Of a stretch of DNA of 64,000 bases, positions 31,665 through 40,194 are shown piece by piece. The stretch covers positions 496,001-560,000 of the forward strand of contig NZ_LIRF01000007.1 in the NCBI RefSeq assembly GCF_001297705.1, read 5' to 3'. The stretch comes from Chryseobacterium sp. ERMR1:04. GTDB taxonomy: Bacteria > Bacteroidota > Bacteroidia > Flavobacteriales > Weeksellaceae. The position numbers were made by a program, and so were the translations under genes. Positions within the stretch are counted from its first letter, which is position 1. Every line of letters begins with the position of its first letter. The notes beneath the pieces were generated by a model, which searched no databases, was not told the DNA's origin, and saw nothing but the letters and a program-made list of their open reading frames with translations.

Positions 31665-33422
31665 ATGAAAAGTTTTTTTAAAAATGTACTGGCAAATATA
31701 GTCGCTATTGTGATATTATGTGTCGTGTTTTTCTTCTTTTTCATTATGATGCTTGTGTTTAGCTCAATGGGAAGTGAGAAATCTGTAGAAGTAAAAAAGA
31801 ATTCAGTATTAACTATTAATATAAAGACAAATATAATAGATAGTCCTACAGAAGAACAAACCGGAGTATTTAATATTAACAATCAAAATAAGAGTATTTT
31901 GATTTATGATGCGATTGAAGCAATCAACAAAGCGAAAACGGATGATAATATTAAAGGGATAAGTATTGAAGCTGATGATCTGCATGCAGGAATTACACAG
32001 ATTGATGATTTAAGAGCTGCTATTGAAGATTTCAAGAAAAGCGGAAAATTTGTGTATGCTTATGGGAATGCTGTTTCTCAGTCTTCTTATTATTTAGGAT
32101 CGGTTGCTGACCAGTATTATCTTAATCCATCAGGAATGATAGAGCTTAAAGGTCTTGCAACAGAAGTTGCCTTTTTCAAAGATTTTGCAGATAAATATGG
32201 GATTGGTATTGAAGTAATTCGTCACGGTAAATTCAAATCTGCTGTTGAGCCATTTTTAAGAAATGATATTTCGCCTGAAAACAGAGAGCAATTAAGTACT
32301 CTTTTAAATGATATCTGGAAAAATACTTCTACAAGAATCGCGACTTCCAGAAAAATGGACAGTGCACAATTCAGAACGGTAGTGGATAGTTTATATGGAA
32401 TGATTCCTGAGTTAGGATTGAAACATAAGCTTGCTGATAAATTAATTCAAAAAACAGAATATGATGATTTAATTAAATCAAAATTAAGTTTAAAAGATAA
32501 AGAAAAACTGAATAAAGTATCTTTAGGTAAATATATCGCTTCATATTCTAATGATGATAAATCTGGAGATAAAGTAGCTGTTCTGTATGCTTCAGGATCT
32601 ATAAATAATGGAGATAATTATAATGATATTTATTCTGATAAATACATCAAATATATTAAAGAGCTTCAGGAAAATGATAAAGTAAAAGCGGTTGTTTTAA
32701 GAATTAATTCTCCCGGAGGAAGTGCAAATGCTTCTGATGAAATTTTATTTGAACTTCAACAGTTAAAAAAGAAAAAGCCACTTGTTGTTTCTTTTGGAGA
32801 TTACGCAGCATCTGGAGGATATTATATTGCTATGGCTGCTGATAAAATTTATTCTGAGCCTAATACATTAACAGGATCTATTGGGGTTTTTGGAGTAATA
32901 CCTTACTTTAAAGATTTGGCTAATAAAAATGGGGTACGTTCAGATATTGTTGCTACCAATGCAAATTCTCTTTATTACTCTTCTTTAAATGGGGTTACAC
33001 CATACGGAGTAAATATGATTACAAGAAGTGTTGAAGGAACGTATAAAAGATTTGTACACTTTGTAACGCAAAATAGAAAACAAACTTTTGAGCAGATTGA
33101 TAGTATTGGTGGAGGTAGAGTATGGAGTGGGACAAGAGCTAAGCAAATTGGTTTGGTAGATGAATTAGGAACTTTAAATGATGCGATTAAATTTGCAGCA
33201 CAGAAAGCTGGATTAAAATCATCTTACAACGTTGCTTCTTTCCCTAAAAAGATGACTGCCTTTGAGCAAATATTTAATGACTTTAATGAGGATGAAATCT
33301 CTGCAAAAATTATTAAAAGTAAAATTGGTAAAGCAAACTATGAAATCTTAAATCAGATTACTAACGAAAAGTTACAGTCTGAAATAAAGATGGAAATGCC
33401 TTATCAGATTAAGATAGACTAA
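31665..33422 (+). CDS. sppA: Signal peptide peptidase SppA, 67K type
   Basis: A 585-residue membrane-bound serine protease that degrades cleaved signal peptides. One N-terminal membrane segment is at about residues 10-34. Two tandem ClpP-like halves follow: the first with IRHGKFKSAVEPF, giving the general-base Lys191, and the second with GDYAASGGYYIA, giving the nucleophile Ser383. The length matches the long (67K) form of E. coli SppA. The active site faces the periplasm. It has its own strong terminator and its promoter must lie within the folK start region. Confidence 0.93.
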   Translation: MKSFFKNVLANIVAIVILCVVFFFFFIMMLVFSSMGSEKSVEVKKNSVLTINIKTNIIDSPTEEQTGVFNINNQNKSILIYDAIEAINKAKTDDNIKGISIEADDLHAGITQIDDLRAAIEDFKKSGKFVYAYGNAVSQSSYYLGSVADQYYLNPSGMIELKGLATEVAFFKDFADKYGIGIEVIRHGKFKSAVEPFLRNDISPENREQLSTLLNDIWKNTSTRIATSRKMDSAQFRTVVDSLYGMIPELGLKHKLADKLIQKTEYDDLIKSKLSLKDKEKLNKVSLGKYIASYSNDDKSGDKVAVLYASGSINNGDNYNDIYSDKYIKYIKELQENDKVKAVVLRINSPGGSANASDEILFELQQLKKKKPLVVSFGDYAASGGYYIAMAADKIYSEPNTLTGSIGVFGVIPYFKDLANKNGVRSDIVATNANSLYYSSLNGVTPYGVNMITRSVEGTYKRFVHFVTQNRKQTFEQIDSIGGGRVWSGTRAKQIGLVDELGTLNDAIKFAAQKAGLKSSYNVASFPKKMTAFEQIFNDFNEDEISAKIIKSKIGKANYEILNQITNEKLQSEIKMEMPYQIKID

Positions 33423-33438
33423 ATTATATTGTTTCATA

Positions 33439-33475
33439 AAAGAAGCCGGATTTGAATTTCAAATCCGGCTTCTTT
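33439..33475. terminator. Bidirectional terminator of sppA and the GlsB-like gene
   Basis: A perfect 17-bp stem AAAGAAGCCGGATTTGA / TCAAATCCGGCTTCTTT with a 3-nt loop, followed by T-rich sequence, between convergent genes. Confidence 0.9.
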
Positions 33476-33496
33476 GTTTTATTTTTTTATTTGTAA

Positions 33497-33751
33497 TTAG
33501 CTTTTCCTTGTAGCCATTCCGTAGATCCAGAGAACAATAAGTGCTCCTCCCACGGCTAATAGCATACTTCTGAAATCGAAACTGTCTGCAGTTCCCCATC
33601 CTAAAAAGCTACCTACAAATCCTCCTACGAAAGCTCCAACAATTCCTAAGATGATAGTCATTAACCAACCTCCTCCTTGTGTTCCAGGCATAATCATTTT
33701 AGCAATTGCACCTGCGATAAGACCAAATATGATCCAAGTTAAAATTCCCAT
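33497..33751 (-). CDS. GlsB/YeaQ/YmgE family membrane protein
   Basis: An 84-residue membrane protein, with about three hydrophobic segments (4-24, 30-50, 60-80) rich in glycine (GLIAGAIAKMIMPGTQGGGW, GIVGAFVGGFVGSFLGWG). This is the transglycosylase-associated or GlsB/YeaQ family, linked in other bacteria to general stress response. The exact role is not known. It sits between sppA and ftsY as a single gene. Confidence 0.9.
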   Translation of the reverse strand: MGILTWIIFGLIAGAIAKMIMPGTQGGGWLMTIILGIVGAFVGGFVGSFLGWGTADSFDFRSMLLAVGGALIVLWIYGMATRKS

Positions 33752-33819
33752 AGTTTTAATTTTTAATTGTTAATATTTATGAATGTGTTTTAGTCATTTC
33801 AAGAATCATATGATAAAAA

Positions 33820-34773
33820 TCATCTCTTCTTGAAAAATGAATCAACAAATTCTGTACCATTAAACAATTGCAAATCTTGCATCTTCTCACCGACGCCTAT
33901 ATATTTTACCGGAATCTGGAATTGGTCTGAGATACCAATCACGACACCTCCTTTGGCTGTGCCATCCAGTTTTGTTACTGCCAAAGCATTTACTTCAGTA
34001 GCTGCTGTAAACTGTTTTGCCTGTTCAAAAGCATTTTGGCCCGTAGATCCGTCAAGAACTAATAAGATTTCATGAGGAGCATCAGGAATAACCTTCTGCA
34101 TCACTCTCTTGATCTTGGAAAGCTCGTTCATTAAATTAATTTTATTGTGAAGTCTTCCTGCGGTATCTATAATAACAACATCTGCTCCCTGAGCATTGGC
34201 ACTTTGTACAGTGTCGAAGGCAACAGAAGCGGGGTCAGACCCCATGTCTTGCTTTACAATAGGAACGCCGGCTCTTTCACTCCAGATCGTTAATTGGTCA
34301 ACTGCGGCCGCTCTAAATGTGTCAGCTGCTCCCAATACTACTTTTTTACCTTCCGATTTAAATTGGTGGGCTAGTTTTCCGATAGTTGTTGTTTTTCCGA
34401 CCCCGTTTACTCCCACAACCATGATTACATAAGGTTTTTTCGAAGAATCAATGTTTCCTGTTCCTGCATGAGGATTTTCTAATAACAGCCCAGAAATTTC
34501 TTCACGAAGAATATTGTCTAGCTCGCTTATACTTACATATTTATCTCTGGCTACACGCTCTTCTATTCTTCCTATAATCTTGATGGTAGTTGATGCGCCT
34601 ACGTCTGATGCTATTAGTATTTCCTCTAAGTTATCAAGTACTTCATCATCTACTTTACTTTTGCCAACTACGGCCTTCGTCATTTTTTCGAAAAAACCTT
34701 GGCTGGATTTTTCCAACCCTTTGTCTAAAGTTTCTTTCTCTTCTTTTTTGAAAATGTTTTTAAACCAACTCAT
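33820..34773 (-). CDS. ftsY: Signal recognition particle receptor FtsY
   Basis: A 317-residue SRP GTPase that docks ribosome-nascent chain complexes at the membrane. The short N-terminal part (MSWFKNIFKKEEKE) is a membrane-binding helix without the long acidic A domain of E. coli FtsY. The N domain is at about 20-100 and the G domain follows with GVNGVGKTTTIGKL, DTFRAAAVDQL, DTAGRLHNKINLM and TKLDGTAKGG, ending IGVGEKMQDLQLF. It follows the rpmB-rpmG-DUF4295 genes, with a terminator-like hairpin at 34832-34864 in between, so it may be partly or fully separate. Confidence 0.96.
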   Translation of the reverse strand: MSWFKNIFKKEEKETLDKGLEKSSQGFFEKMTKAVVGKSKVDDEVLDNLEEILIASDVGASTTIKIIGRIEERVARDKYVSISELDNILREEISGLLLENPHAGTGNIDSSKKPYVIMVVGVNGVGKTTTIGKLAHQFKSEGKKVVLGAADTFRAAAVDQLTIWSERAGVPIVKQDMGSDPASVAFDTVQSANAQGADVVIIDTAGRLHNKINLMNELSKIKRVMQKVIPDAPHEILLVLDGSTGQNAFEQAKQFTAATEVNALAVTKLDGTAKGGVVIGISDQFQIPVKYIGVGEKMQDLQLFNGTEFVDSFFKKR

Positions 34774-34831
34774 ATTAGAATTTTGATTGTATATAAGGTG
34801 TTGTATTGCCTCTCTTTATAACAAAGATAAC

Positions 34832-34864
34832 AAAAAAACTACCCAAAAAATGAGTAGTTTTTTT
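34832..34864 (-). terminator. Terminator or attenuator between DUF4295 and ftsY
   Basis: An 11-bp stem of A7-CTAC / GTAG-T7 with an 11-nt loop, 22 bp after the DUF4295 stop on the minus strand. It would end or attenuate the ribosomal-protein transcript before ftsY. Confidence 0.75.
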
Positions 34865-34885
34865 ATATTGTAAATAAAGCTCAGC

Positions 34886-35038
34886 TTATTTTTTCAAATA
34901 AGCATCCACTTCGTCTGCATTCATTACTTTTTCTTCGAAAACGTAAGCATCTGATTTAGATGACTTCACCATTTTCACAACTTTAGTCATTTTTTTTGAC
35001 TGTCCGCTTTGTAGGGTTGCTACTACTTTCTTTGCCAT
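34886..35038 (-). CDS. DUF4295 micro-protein in the ribosomal operon
   Basis: A 50-residue basic protein reading MAKKVVATLQSGQSKKMTKV and ending DAYLKK. It matches DUF4295, found almost only in Bacteroidota and always beside rpmB and rpmG. It lies 19 bp after rpmG. The high lysine content and location suggest a small ribosome-associated protein, but no function is established to my knowledge. It is below the length cutoff of most ORF callers and easily missed. Confidence 0.88.
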   Translation of the reverse strand: MAKKVVATLQSGQSKKMTKVVKMVKSSKSDAYVFEEKVMNADEVDAYLKK

Positions 35039-35057
35039 GGTAAATTATATTTATAAA

Positions 35058-35240
35058 TTACTTGATTTCTTTGTGAAGGGTAGATCTCTTAAGAACCGGA
35101 TTGTATTTTTTCAATTCCAATCTCTCTGTAGTGTTCTTTTTATTTTTTGTAGAAATGTATCTAGACATTCCTGGCATACCACTTTCTTTGTGCTCTGTAC
35201 ATTCAAGAATTACTTGAACTCTATTTCCTTTTTTTGCCAT
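35058..35240 (-). CDS. rpmG: 50S ribosomal protein L33
   Basis: A 60-residue L33 (MAKKGNRVQVILECTEHKES, ISTKNKKNTTERLELKKYNP). It has Cys14 but not the four-cysteine zinc ribbon of the zinc-binding form, so it is the zinc-independent type. It lies 3 bp after rpmB in the conserved order rpmB, rpmG, DUF4295, ftsY. Confidence 0.97.
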   Translation of the reverse strand: MAKKGNRVQVILECTEHKESGMPGMSRYISTKNKKNTTERLELKKYNPVLKRSTLHKEIK

Positions 35241-35243
35241 GAT

Positions 35244-35486
35244 TTAGTTCTTTTTAATCAATCCGTTTCTAGTGCCTCTTTCGATAGCCTCTTCGATTCC
35301 AATCTTGTTAATCACTCTCAATCCATGAGCTGATACTTTCAGTGTAACGTGCTTATCTTGCTCTGGAAGGTAAAATTTCTTCTCTAATAAGTTAATTTCA
35401 AAACGACGCTTCGTTTTGTTATTAGCGTGAGAAACGTTGTTACCAACCATTGCACGCTTTCCTGTTATTTGGCAAATTCTTGACAT
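35244..35486 (-). CDS. rpmB: 50S ribosomal protein L28
   Basis: An 80-residue L28 (MSRICQITGKRAMVGNNVSH, RRFEINLLEKKFYLPEQ, VSAHGLRVINKIGIEEA). It is the first gene of the rpmB-rpmG-DUF4295 operon. The promoter must lie in the 240-bp AT-rich gap upstream shared with the divergent FG-GAP gene. Confidence 0.97.
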   Translation of the reverse strand: MSRICQITGKRAMVGNNVSHANNKTKRRFEINLLEKKFYLPEQDKHVTLKVSAHGLRVINKIGIEEAIERGTRNGLIKKN

Positions 35487-35691
35487 ATCTCGATGTTCTT
35501 ATTTGTATAATATTTGAGGTTGCAAAATAACGAAGAATTTTTTAGATAGGCAAATCTTTTATAAAATATTTGCAAATAACTGACTGATTCATACGATTGA
35601 ATTTACACGTAAGAATAAACTTGAGATACCATGGGCATTGAGACTGATAAAATTCATATAAACTTTATTCTGATGCAAATAATTAATCTTA

Positions 35692-35699
35692 TATCTTTG
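35692..35699 (+). promoter_or_regulatory. -7 promoter box for the FG-GAP gene
   Basis: TATCTTTG matches TAnnTTTG and ends 28 bp before the ATG at 35728. No clear -33 TTG is seen. Confidence 0.55.
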
Positions 35700-35727
35700 T
35701 TTTTAATTAATCTAAATAAAAATAATA

Positions 35728-37440
35728 ATGAAGAAGATTTATATTTTATTATCAATGCTTCCGGTAGGAATTGTGGCGCAGACCTTTACTGAGGTTCAGA
35801 CCAGTATGAATAATTACTATTATGCGGCCAGTGATATAGGGGATATTGATAATGACGGATCACAGGATATTGTGGTAAATGGAGCAATAGATTCTGATGG
35901 TGACGGAAATGTAGATACCACTTATAATGGAATATATAAAAACAATGGATCTACATTTATTCCTTATGCAGATCTGGGGGCAGATGCAACGCATTTGGGA
36001 GATATAAAATTCATTGATTATAATAATGATGGATTGGCAGATATTATTTCTACAGGATTAAGCTATATGGATATTGTAAATTATAAACATTACAGATTCA
36101 GAAATACAGGTACAGGTTTTGTGAAAGAAGCTGATCTTAAGGGAAAGATTTATGGATCCTTAGAAGTTTTCGACTTTAACCATGACGGTTTGCAGGATTA
36201 TGCATTGAATGGAACTCAATATGTTGATGGAGTAGGATTTGTAAATAAATTAGATTATTACCAGAATACAGGAAGCGGTTTTCACGTAACTCCCGGTTGG
36301 ATGGAAGGTACCCAAAACAGTAGCTTTAAGATGGTAGACCTTAATAATGATCATCTTCTTGATATGGTAATCCTGGGTTATGATGGCAATAGCACTCCCA
36401 TATTCAAGGTATATTTAAATATGGCAGGAACGTTAACCCTTACTCAGACTCTTCCTCCTTTAGCAAGTGGGAAATTAGAATTTGCTGATTTCAATGCAGA
36501 CGGTTTTCAGGATATTGTGGTTTCAGCACAAGATGCAAACTATGAAGGATATCTTGGGGTATTAATGAATGATGGAACAGGGCATTTGACCCCTCAGAAA
36601 ATAAATGTTCCTGAAATTTCAGATTCATCAGTGAGTGTAGGTGACTTAAATAACGATGGATACTATGATTTCATTGTATCAGGAAATGACGGAAATAATG
36701 ATGCTGTGGTAAAAGTTTTCACTTACAATCCAGGCAATCAAAATTTCACAGAAAATACTACTACAGGTTTGTACAACTTAGGAGGTCCGGGTTTTGTGCA
36801 TCTACTTGACTATAATAATGATCATCAGCTCGATGTTTTATTGTCCGGATTTGATTGGGCAGATCCGGCAATGCCTTCATTAACCAAAATCTTCAAAAAC
36901 GTTTCGTCCGAAACAAATGTAAAACCCGCGCCTCCTACAAACCTGAATGTTACAAGAACAGGAAACAGATTTAATTTCTCCTGGACCGGTGCTTCCGATG
37001 ATAAAACGCCAGTAAATGCATTGCGTTACGAAATCAAAGTAGGAACTACTCCAGGTGCTCAGAATTTAGCTAAGTATGTCGTAACAACACCTTCTTGGTT
37101 CTTGGATCTTGATCCGACAATTCAGAATGTGTATTGGAGTGTAAGATCCATTGATGCCTCAAAAGTGTATTCTGATGTTTCTACGGAAAATACATTAGGA
37201 ACTCAAAATATAAGTTTAGAAAACCAATTCTCTATTTACCCGAATCCAGCTACAGAAAAGGTATTTATAAAAGGAGATAAAGTTTCAGATATTGAAATGT
37301 ATTCAATAGACGGTAGGAAACTGAATGTGACGGTAAATAGCGATCAGTCGATCAATATTTCTCATCTTCCAAAAGGAGTTTACCTGATTAAATTAAAAAT
37401 AAAACAACAAGAAACCACCAAAAAACTCATTATTAAATAA
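35728..37440 (+). CDS. Secreted FG-GAP/VCBS repeat protein with T9SS sorting domain
   Basis: A 570-residue exported protein. A signal peptide is at about 1-17 (cut near VAQ). Residues about 25-390 form a beta-propeller of about seven FG-GAP/VCBS repeats with calcium-binding motifs (DIDNDGSQDIVV, DYNNDGLADII, DFNHDGLQDYAL, DLNNDHLLDMVI, DFNADGFQDIVV, DLNNDGYYDFIV, DYNNDHQLDVLL). A fibronectin-III-like domain is at about 400-480. The last 75 residues are a type A T9SS sorting domain (FSIYPNPATEKVFIKG, IDGRK, GVYLIKLK, TTKKLIIK). It would be exported and anchored or released by T9SS. The ligand is unknown. Confidence 0.9.
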   Translation: MKKIYILLSMLPVGIVAQTFTEVQTSMNNYYYAASDIGDIDNDGSQDIVVNGAIDSDGDGNVDTTYNGIYKNNGSTFIPYADLGADATHLGDIKFIDYNNDGLADIISTGLSYMDIVNYKHYRFRNTGTGFVKEADLKGKIYGSLEVFDFNHDGLQDYALNGTQYVDGVGFVNKLDYYQNTGSGFHVTPGWMEGTQNSSFKMVDLNNDHLLDMVILGYDGNSTPIFKVYLNMAGTLTLTQTLPPLASGKLEFADFNADGFQDIVVSAQDANYEGYLGVLMNDGTGHLTPQKINVPEISDSSVSVGDLNNDGYYDFIVSGNDGNNDAVVKVFTYNPGNQNFTENTTTGLYNLGGPGFVHLLDYNNDHQLDVLLSGFDWADPAMPSLTKIFKNVSSETNVKPAPPTNLNVTRTGNRFNFSWTGASDDKTPVNALRYEIKVGTTPGAQNLAKYVVTTPSWFLDLDPTIQNVYWSVRSIDASKVYSDVSTENTLGTQNISLENQFSIYPNPATEKVFIKGDKVSDIEMYSIDGRKLNVTVNSDQSINISHLPKGVYLIKLKIKQQETTKKLIIK

Positions 37441-37462
37441 TTGAACTTTTTCCTTAATCAAT

Positions 37463-37500
37463 GAGAAAAGCCAGACGTCCAGCTGGCTTTTCTCTTTCTC
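37463..37500 (+). terminator. Rho-independent terminator of the FG-GAP gene
   Basis: A perfect 12-bp stem GAGAAAAGCCAG / CTGGCTTTTCTC with an 8-nt loop, followed by TTTCTCTTAC. It is 22 bp after the stop. Confidence 0.85.
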
Positions 37501-37574
37501 TTACTTTTATTTGAATGGTGACTCCGATTTTTCTGAGTCGCCATTTTATTTTTTATCAGATGTGGATTGTTTTA

Positions 37575-37611
37575 TTATCCTTGTCTAGGTTTTAAACCTT
37601 GACAAGGATAA
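37575..37611. terminator. Palindromic terminator downstream of lnt
   Basis: Outer stem TTATCCTTGTC / GACAAGGATAA (11 bp perfect) with an inner palindrome AGGTTTTAAACCT. It lies between convergent genes, and the same AGGTTTTAAAACCT-like core occurs in the ribB-fmt terminator. Confidence 0.7.
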
Positions 37612-37623
37612 ATGAAGAAAAGA

Positions 37624-39258
37624 CTACGCCTTTTTCATTTTATTCTGAACTCTTTTAATCAAGAAATAAAACAACAGAAATCCCAACGCAAAAAATGAAA
37701 ATCTTGTTAATAAATCTCCGCTTCTTGTGTAGAATGTTTGTGTGTCATACAGATTAATTTTAGCAAATAATGTTGTCTTATCTCCGTAAAAAGTATCTTC
37801 TACAATTTCTCCTTTTGCGTTAATATGCGCTGAAATTCCACTATTCGCGGCACGAGCAATTTCTCTTCTTGTTTCAATAGCTCTTAATTTTGCATACGAT
37901 AAAAGCTGCTTATGACCTTCCGATACGCCCCACCAAGAGTCATTGGTCATGATGGCGAAGAAATTGGCACCTTTTTTCACATAATCGGTTACAAATTCAC
38001 CATAAATGCTTTCATAGCAAATGATCGGAGCCATTTTTCCTTTGTTGAATGGATTTGAAAACGCAACCCTTTCTTTATCTGTTCCTAAGGAAGCAACGGT
38101 TCCTCCCAAGTTAAGCATAGCGTCCCCTAAAAGTGGTTTTAAAACGCTCATGTAAGGGAATATTTCAACACCTGGAACTAATTTTCCTTTGTGATAAACT
38201 TCTACTTTTTGATTCGGAATAATCTGAACGGCTGAATTGTAACTTTCAACCCAAAGTGCAGGATTTAGCTGATACGCTTCTTTTGGCACTTCTTTTTTGT
38301 TGGTGTAAAAATGATGGGAAGAAATACCTGTAGCGAAAACCGAGCCCGGATGTTTTACAAGGAAACCTTTAACGTTATTTAAAAGTAAACTCTTCTCAAA
38401 GGCGGTCTCAGAAATAGAACCTCTTCCTGGAAGCGCCGTTTCAGGAGCAATATAATAATCAATTTTACCTTTTGAATTTCTTTCTGCAAGACTTAAAAGG
38501 TCATTTTCTATCGTTAAACTGTCGATGGAGTATTTTTCTCCGTAAGGATCAAGATTAGGCTGAAGCATTAAAACATTTACCTGCCCGATTGGTTTCTCAT
38601 TAAAATTATTGTATTTCACCAATGAAATGATCATAGGGACAACAATTAAAACAGCTACAATGGATGTATTGATCATTAAACTCTTTCTTTTTCTTCCCGC
38701 CTCCCAAATTCTTAAGGTGTAAAAAATAAGAACATTAATCACCAAGATCCAGAAACTTCCGCCTGTTGCACCCAAAGTATCATACCACTGAACGAATTTC
38801 GGGTAATCTGAAAATGCATTTCCAAGGTTCAGCCAAGGCCAGGTAAATTCCCAGTTTAAATGAAGTTTTTCAAAACTCATCCAGATGGCTACAAAAAATG
38901 CAAGTCCCCAGTACGTTCCCTGCGCATTTTTATACCAATGATAGCATTGGAAAACCAAAGAATACAAAAGAGAATTAACCAATACCGGAAATACAACCGC
39001 CATCATAGAATGGCTTCCGTCAGGGTTTTTAGAACCGTACAGCCAGCCTGTGGTTACAATATTCCAAATGACAAAACAGAGATAGGAAAGTCCGAAAACT
39101 ACCCAGCTTTTTCTATTGAATTTGGAAAATTTTGAAACGCCATGTTCCATCATCAAAAGCGGAACAAGGGCAAAAAATATAAAGAACGGAATTCCGTAAG
39201 TTGGCCAAGATATAGACAACAGCATCGCCGAAATGAGCGTAAGTAAAACGTATTTCAT
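37624..39258 (-). CDS. lnt: Apolipoprotein N-acyltransferase
   Basis: A 544-residue inner-membrane enzyme that adds the third acyl chain to lipoproteins. About six membrane segments at 5-215 and a final one at about 520-540 flank a periplasmic nitrilase-type domain. The catalytic triad can be placed at Glu273 (APETALPG), Lys357 (YHKGKLVPGVE) and Cys414 (PIICYESIYG). Other motifs are MLQPNLDPYGEKY and NDSWWGVSEGHKQ. It is a single gene that diverges from the VanZ-like gene. Many lipoprotein genes in the window are its likely substrates. Confidence 0.95.
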   Translation of the reverse strand: MKYVLLTLISAMLLSISWPTYGIPFFIFFALVPLLMMEHGVSKFSKFNRKSWVVFGLSYLCFVIWNIVTTGWLYGSKNPDGSHSMMAVVFPVLVNSLLYSLVFQCYHWYKNAQGTYWGLAFFVAIWMSFEKLHLNWEFTWPWLNLGNAFSDYPKFVQWYDTLGATGGSFWILVINVLIFYTLRIWEAGRKRKSLMINTSIVAVLIVVPMIISLVKYNNFNEKPIGQVNVLMLQPNLDPYGEKYSIDSLTIENDLLSLAERNSKGKIDYYIAPETALPGRGSISETAFEKSLLLNNVKGFLVKHPGSVFATGISSHHFYTNKKEVPKEAYQLNPALWVESYNSAVQIIPNQKVEVYHKGKLVPGVEIFPYMSVLKPLLGDAMLNLGGTVASLGTDKERVAFSNPFNKGKMAPIICYESIYGEFVTDYVKKGANFFAIMTNDSWWGVSEGHKQLLSYAKLRAIETRREIARAANSGISAHINAKGEIVEDTFYGDKTTLFAKINLYDTQTFYTRSGDLLTRFSFFALGFLLFYFLIKRVQNKMKKA

Positions 39259-39299
39259 TAATTTTATTTAACACACAAATTTAATGTTTTTGAAATGAA

Positions 39300-39307
39300 T
39301 AAATTTG
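39300..39307 (+). promoter_or_regulatory. -7 promoter box for the VanZ-like gene
   Basis: TAAATTTG matches TAnnTTTG and ends 6 bp before the ATG at 39314. Its TTG is in frame with the gene and would be a false start. Confidence 0.5.
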
Positions 39308-39313
39308 CAATTA

Positions 39314-39736
39314 ATGGTAAAGAAAATTTATAAAATATTTATTGTTCCCTACACTTTATTTTTGCTGTATCTGATGTTTTTAGGAATGGGCAGATTTCAG
39401 TATGATGAAAATGTTGTGAGGCTAAAACCTGTGTTATCAACTATAGAGTTTATTCAGGGAACCATTCGTTGGGAAGATATTATTAAAATCGTTTTGGGAA
39501 ATGTGGTTATGTTTATTCCTTTTGGTTTTCTAGGTTGGGTCTTTCCTAAGCTCAGAGATCTGAAAAGTCTTCTCTTTTCCTTTATGTCGGCAATCGTTAT
39601 TGTAGAAGCCCTCCAGTATTTTACAAGAATGGGAATCTTTGAAACCGACGATGTTATTTTGAATACGTTTGGCGTTTATTTAGGGTTTTTGATCTGTCAG
39701 TTTATTGAAAAGAATTATAATCGTTTAGTTTCCTGA
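39314..39736 (+). CDS. VanZ-like family membrane protein
   Basis: A 140-residue protein with about four membrane segments (7-25, 55-75, 82-105, 115-133). VanZ-like hallmarks are the early YTLFLLYLMFLGMGR, DIIKIVLGNVVMFIPFGFLG and the acidic TDDVILNTFGVYLGFLI. VanZ was named from a teicoplanin resistance cluster, but most members have no known function. Its stop overlaps the convergent HxlR gene by 12 bp. The start is ATG 39314, since the TTG upstream belongs to the promoter box. Confidence 0.88.
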   Translation: MVKKIYKIFIVPYTLFLLYLMFLGMGRFQYDENVVRLKPVLSTIEFIQGTIRWEDIIKIVLGNVVMFIPFGFLGWVFPKLRDLKSLLFSFMSAIVIVEALQYFTRMGIFETDDVILNTFGVYLGFLICQFIEKNYNRLVS

Positions 39737-40099
39737 TTGATTTTCCTGTAGTTTTTCAATAGATTGTAGTTTCATGTCTTTCAAGCCCCAATCTTGAATG
39801 ACCATAATGATGGGTAGGAATGATTCTCCATATTCCGTTAATTTATATTCTACACGAGGTGGAATTTCAGCGTATGTAATTTTCTCAATAATACCATCAT
39901 TTTCAAGTTCTCTTAATTGATTCACGAGCATCTGTTTGCTGATTGTTGGGATGGCTTTTTGTAGCGTACTGAATCTATTGACGTGCTTACTGATTCCATA
40001 TAATATAACCGTTTTCCATTTTCCGCCTGCTTTATTGTAAAAGTGGGTAACCGGACAATTATTAGGATTAAAGTCTTTGTTTTTTCTTTTGTTTTCCAT
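39725..40099 (-). CDS. HxlR family transcriptional regulator
   Basis: A 124-residue winged-helix regulator. The HxlR pattern is clear: the early CPVTHFYNKAGGKWKTVILY, then FSTLQKAIPTISKQMLVNQL (recognition helix), GIIEKITYAEIPPRVEYKLTEYG and the end LPIIMVIQDWG. The Cys near residue 15 could make it redox- or electrophile-sensitive, as in related HypR/QorR proteins. The start MENKRKNKDF at 40099 fits the family. A hydrophobic upstream extension does not. It diverges from the APCDD1-like gene and probably controls it. Confidence 0.92.
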   Translation of the reverse strand: MENKRKNKDFNPNNCPVTHFYNKAGGKWKTVILYGISKHVNRFSTLQKAIPTISKQMLVNQLRELENDGIIEKITYAEIPPRVEYKLTEYGESFLPIIMVIQDWGLKDMKLQSIEKLQENQSGN

Positions 40100-40194
40100 T
40101 GGTCTAAAAAAATGTACTACAAATGTAAAGAACAGTTGGAGTAAATAACAAGGCAAAAATATTACATTTGTTATAACTAAAAACAAAGTATACA

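Noticed and set aside
31646..31882. Long N-terminal extension of folK
   Set aside because: It runs antisense through the sppA start and membrane segment, and HPPK homology begins at MSHHKVILLLGSN.
33830..34786. Open frames opposite ftsY
   Set aside because: They are Ser/Thr/Pro-rich shadows of the ftsY coding strand with no start signal or family match.
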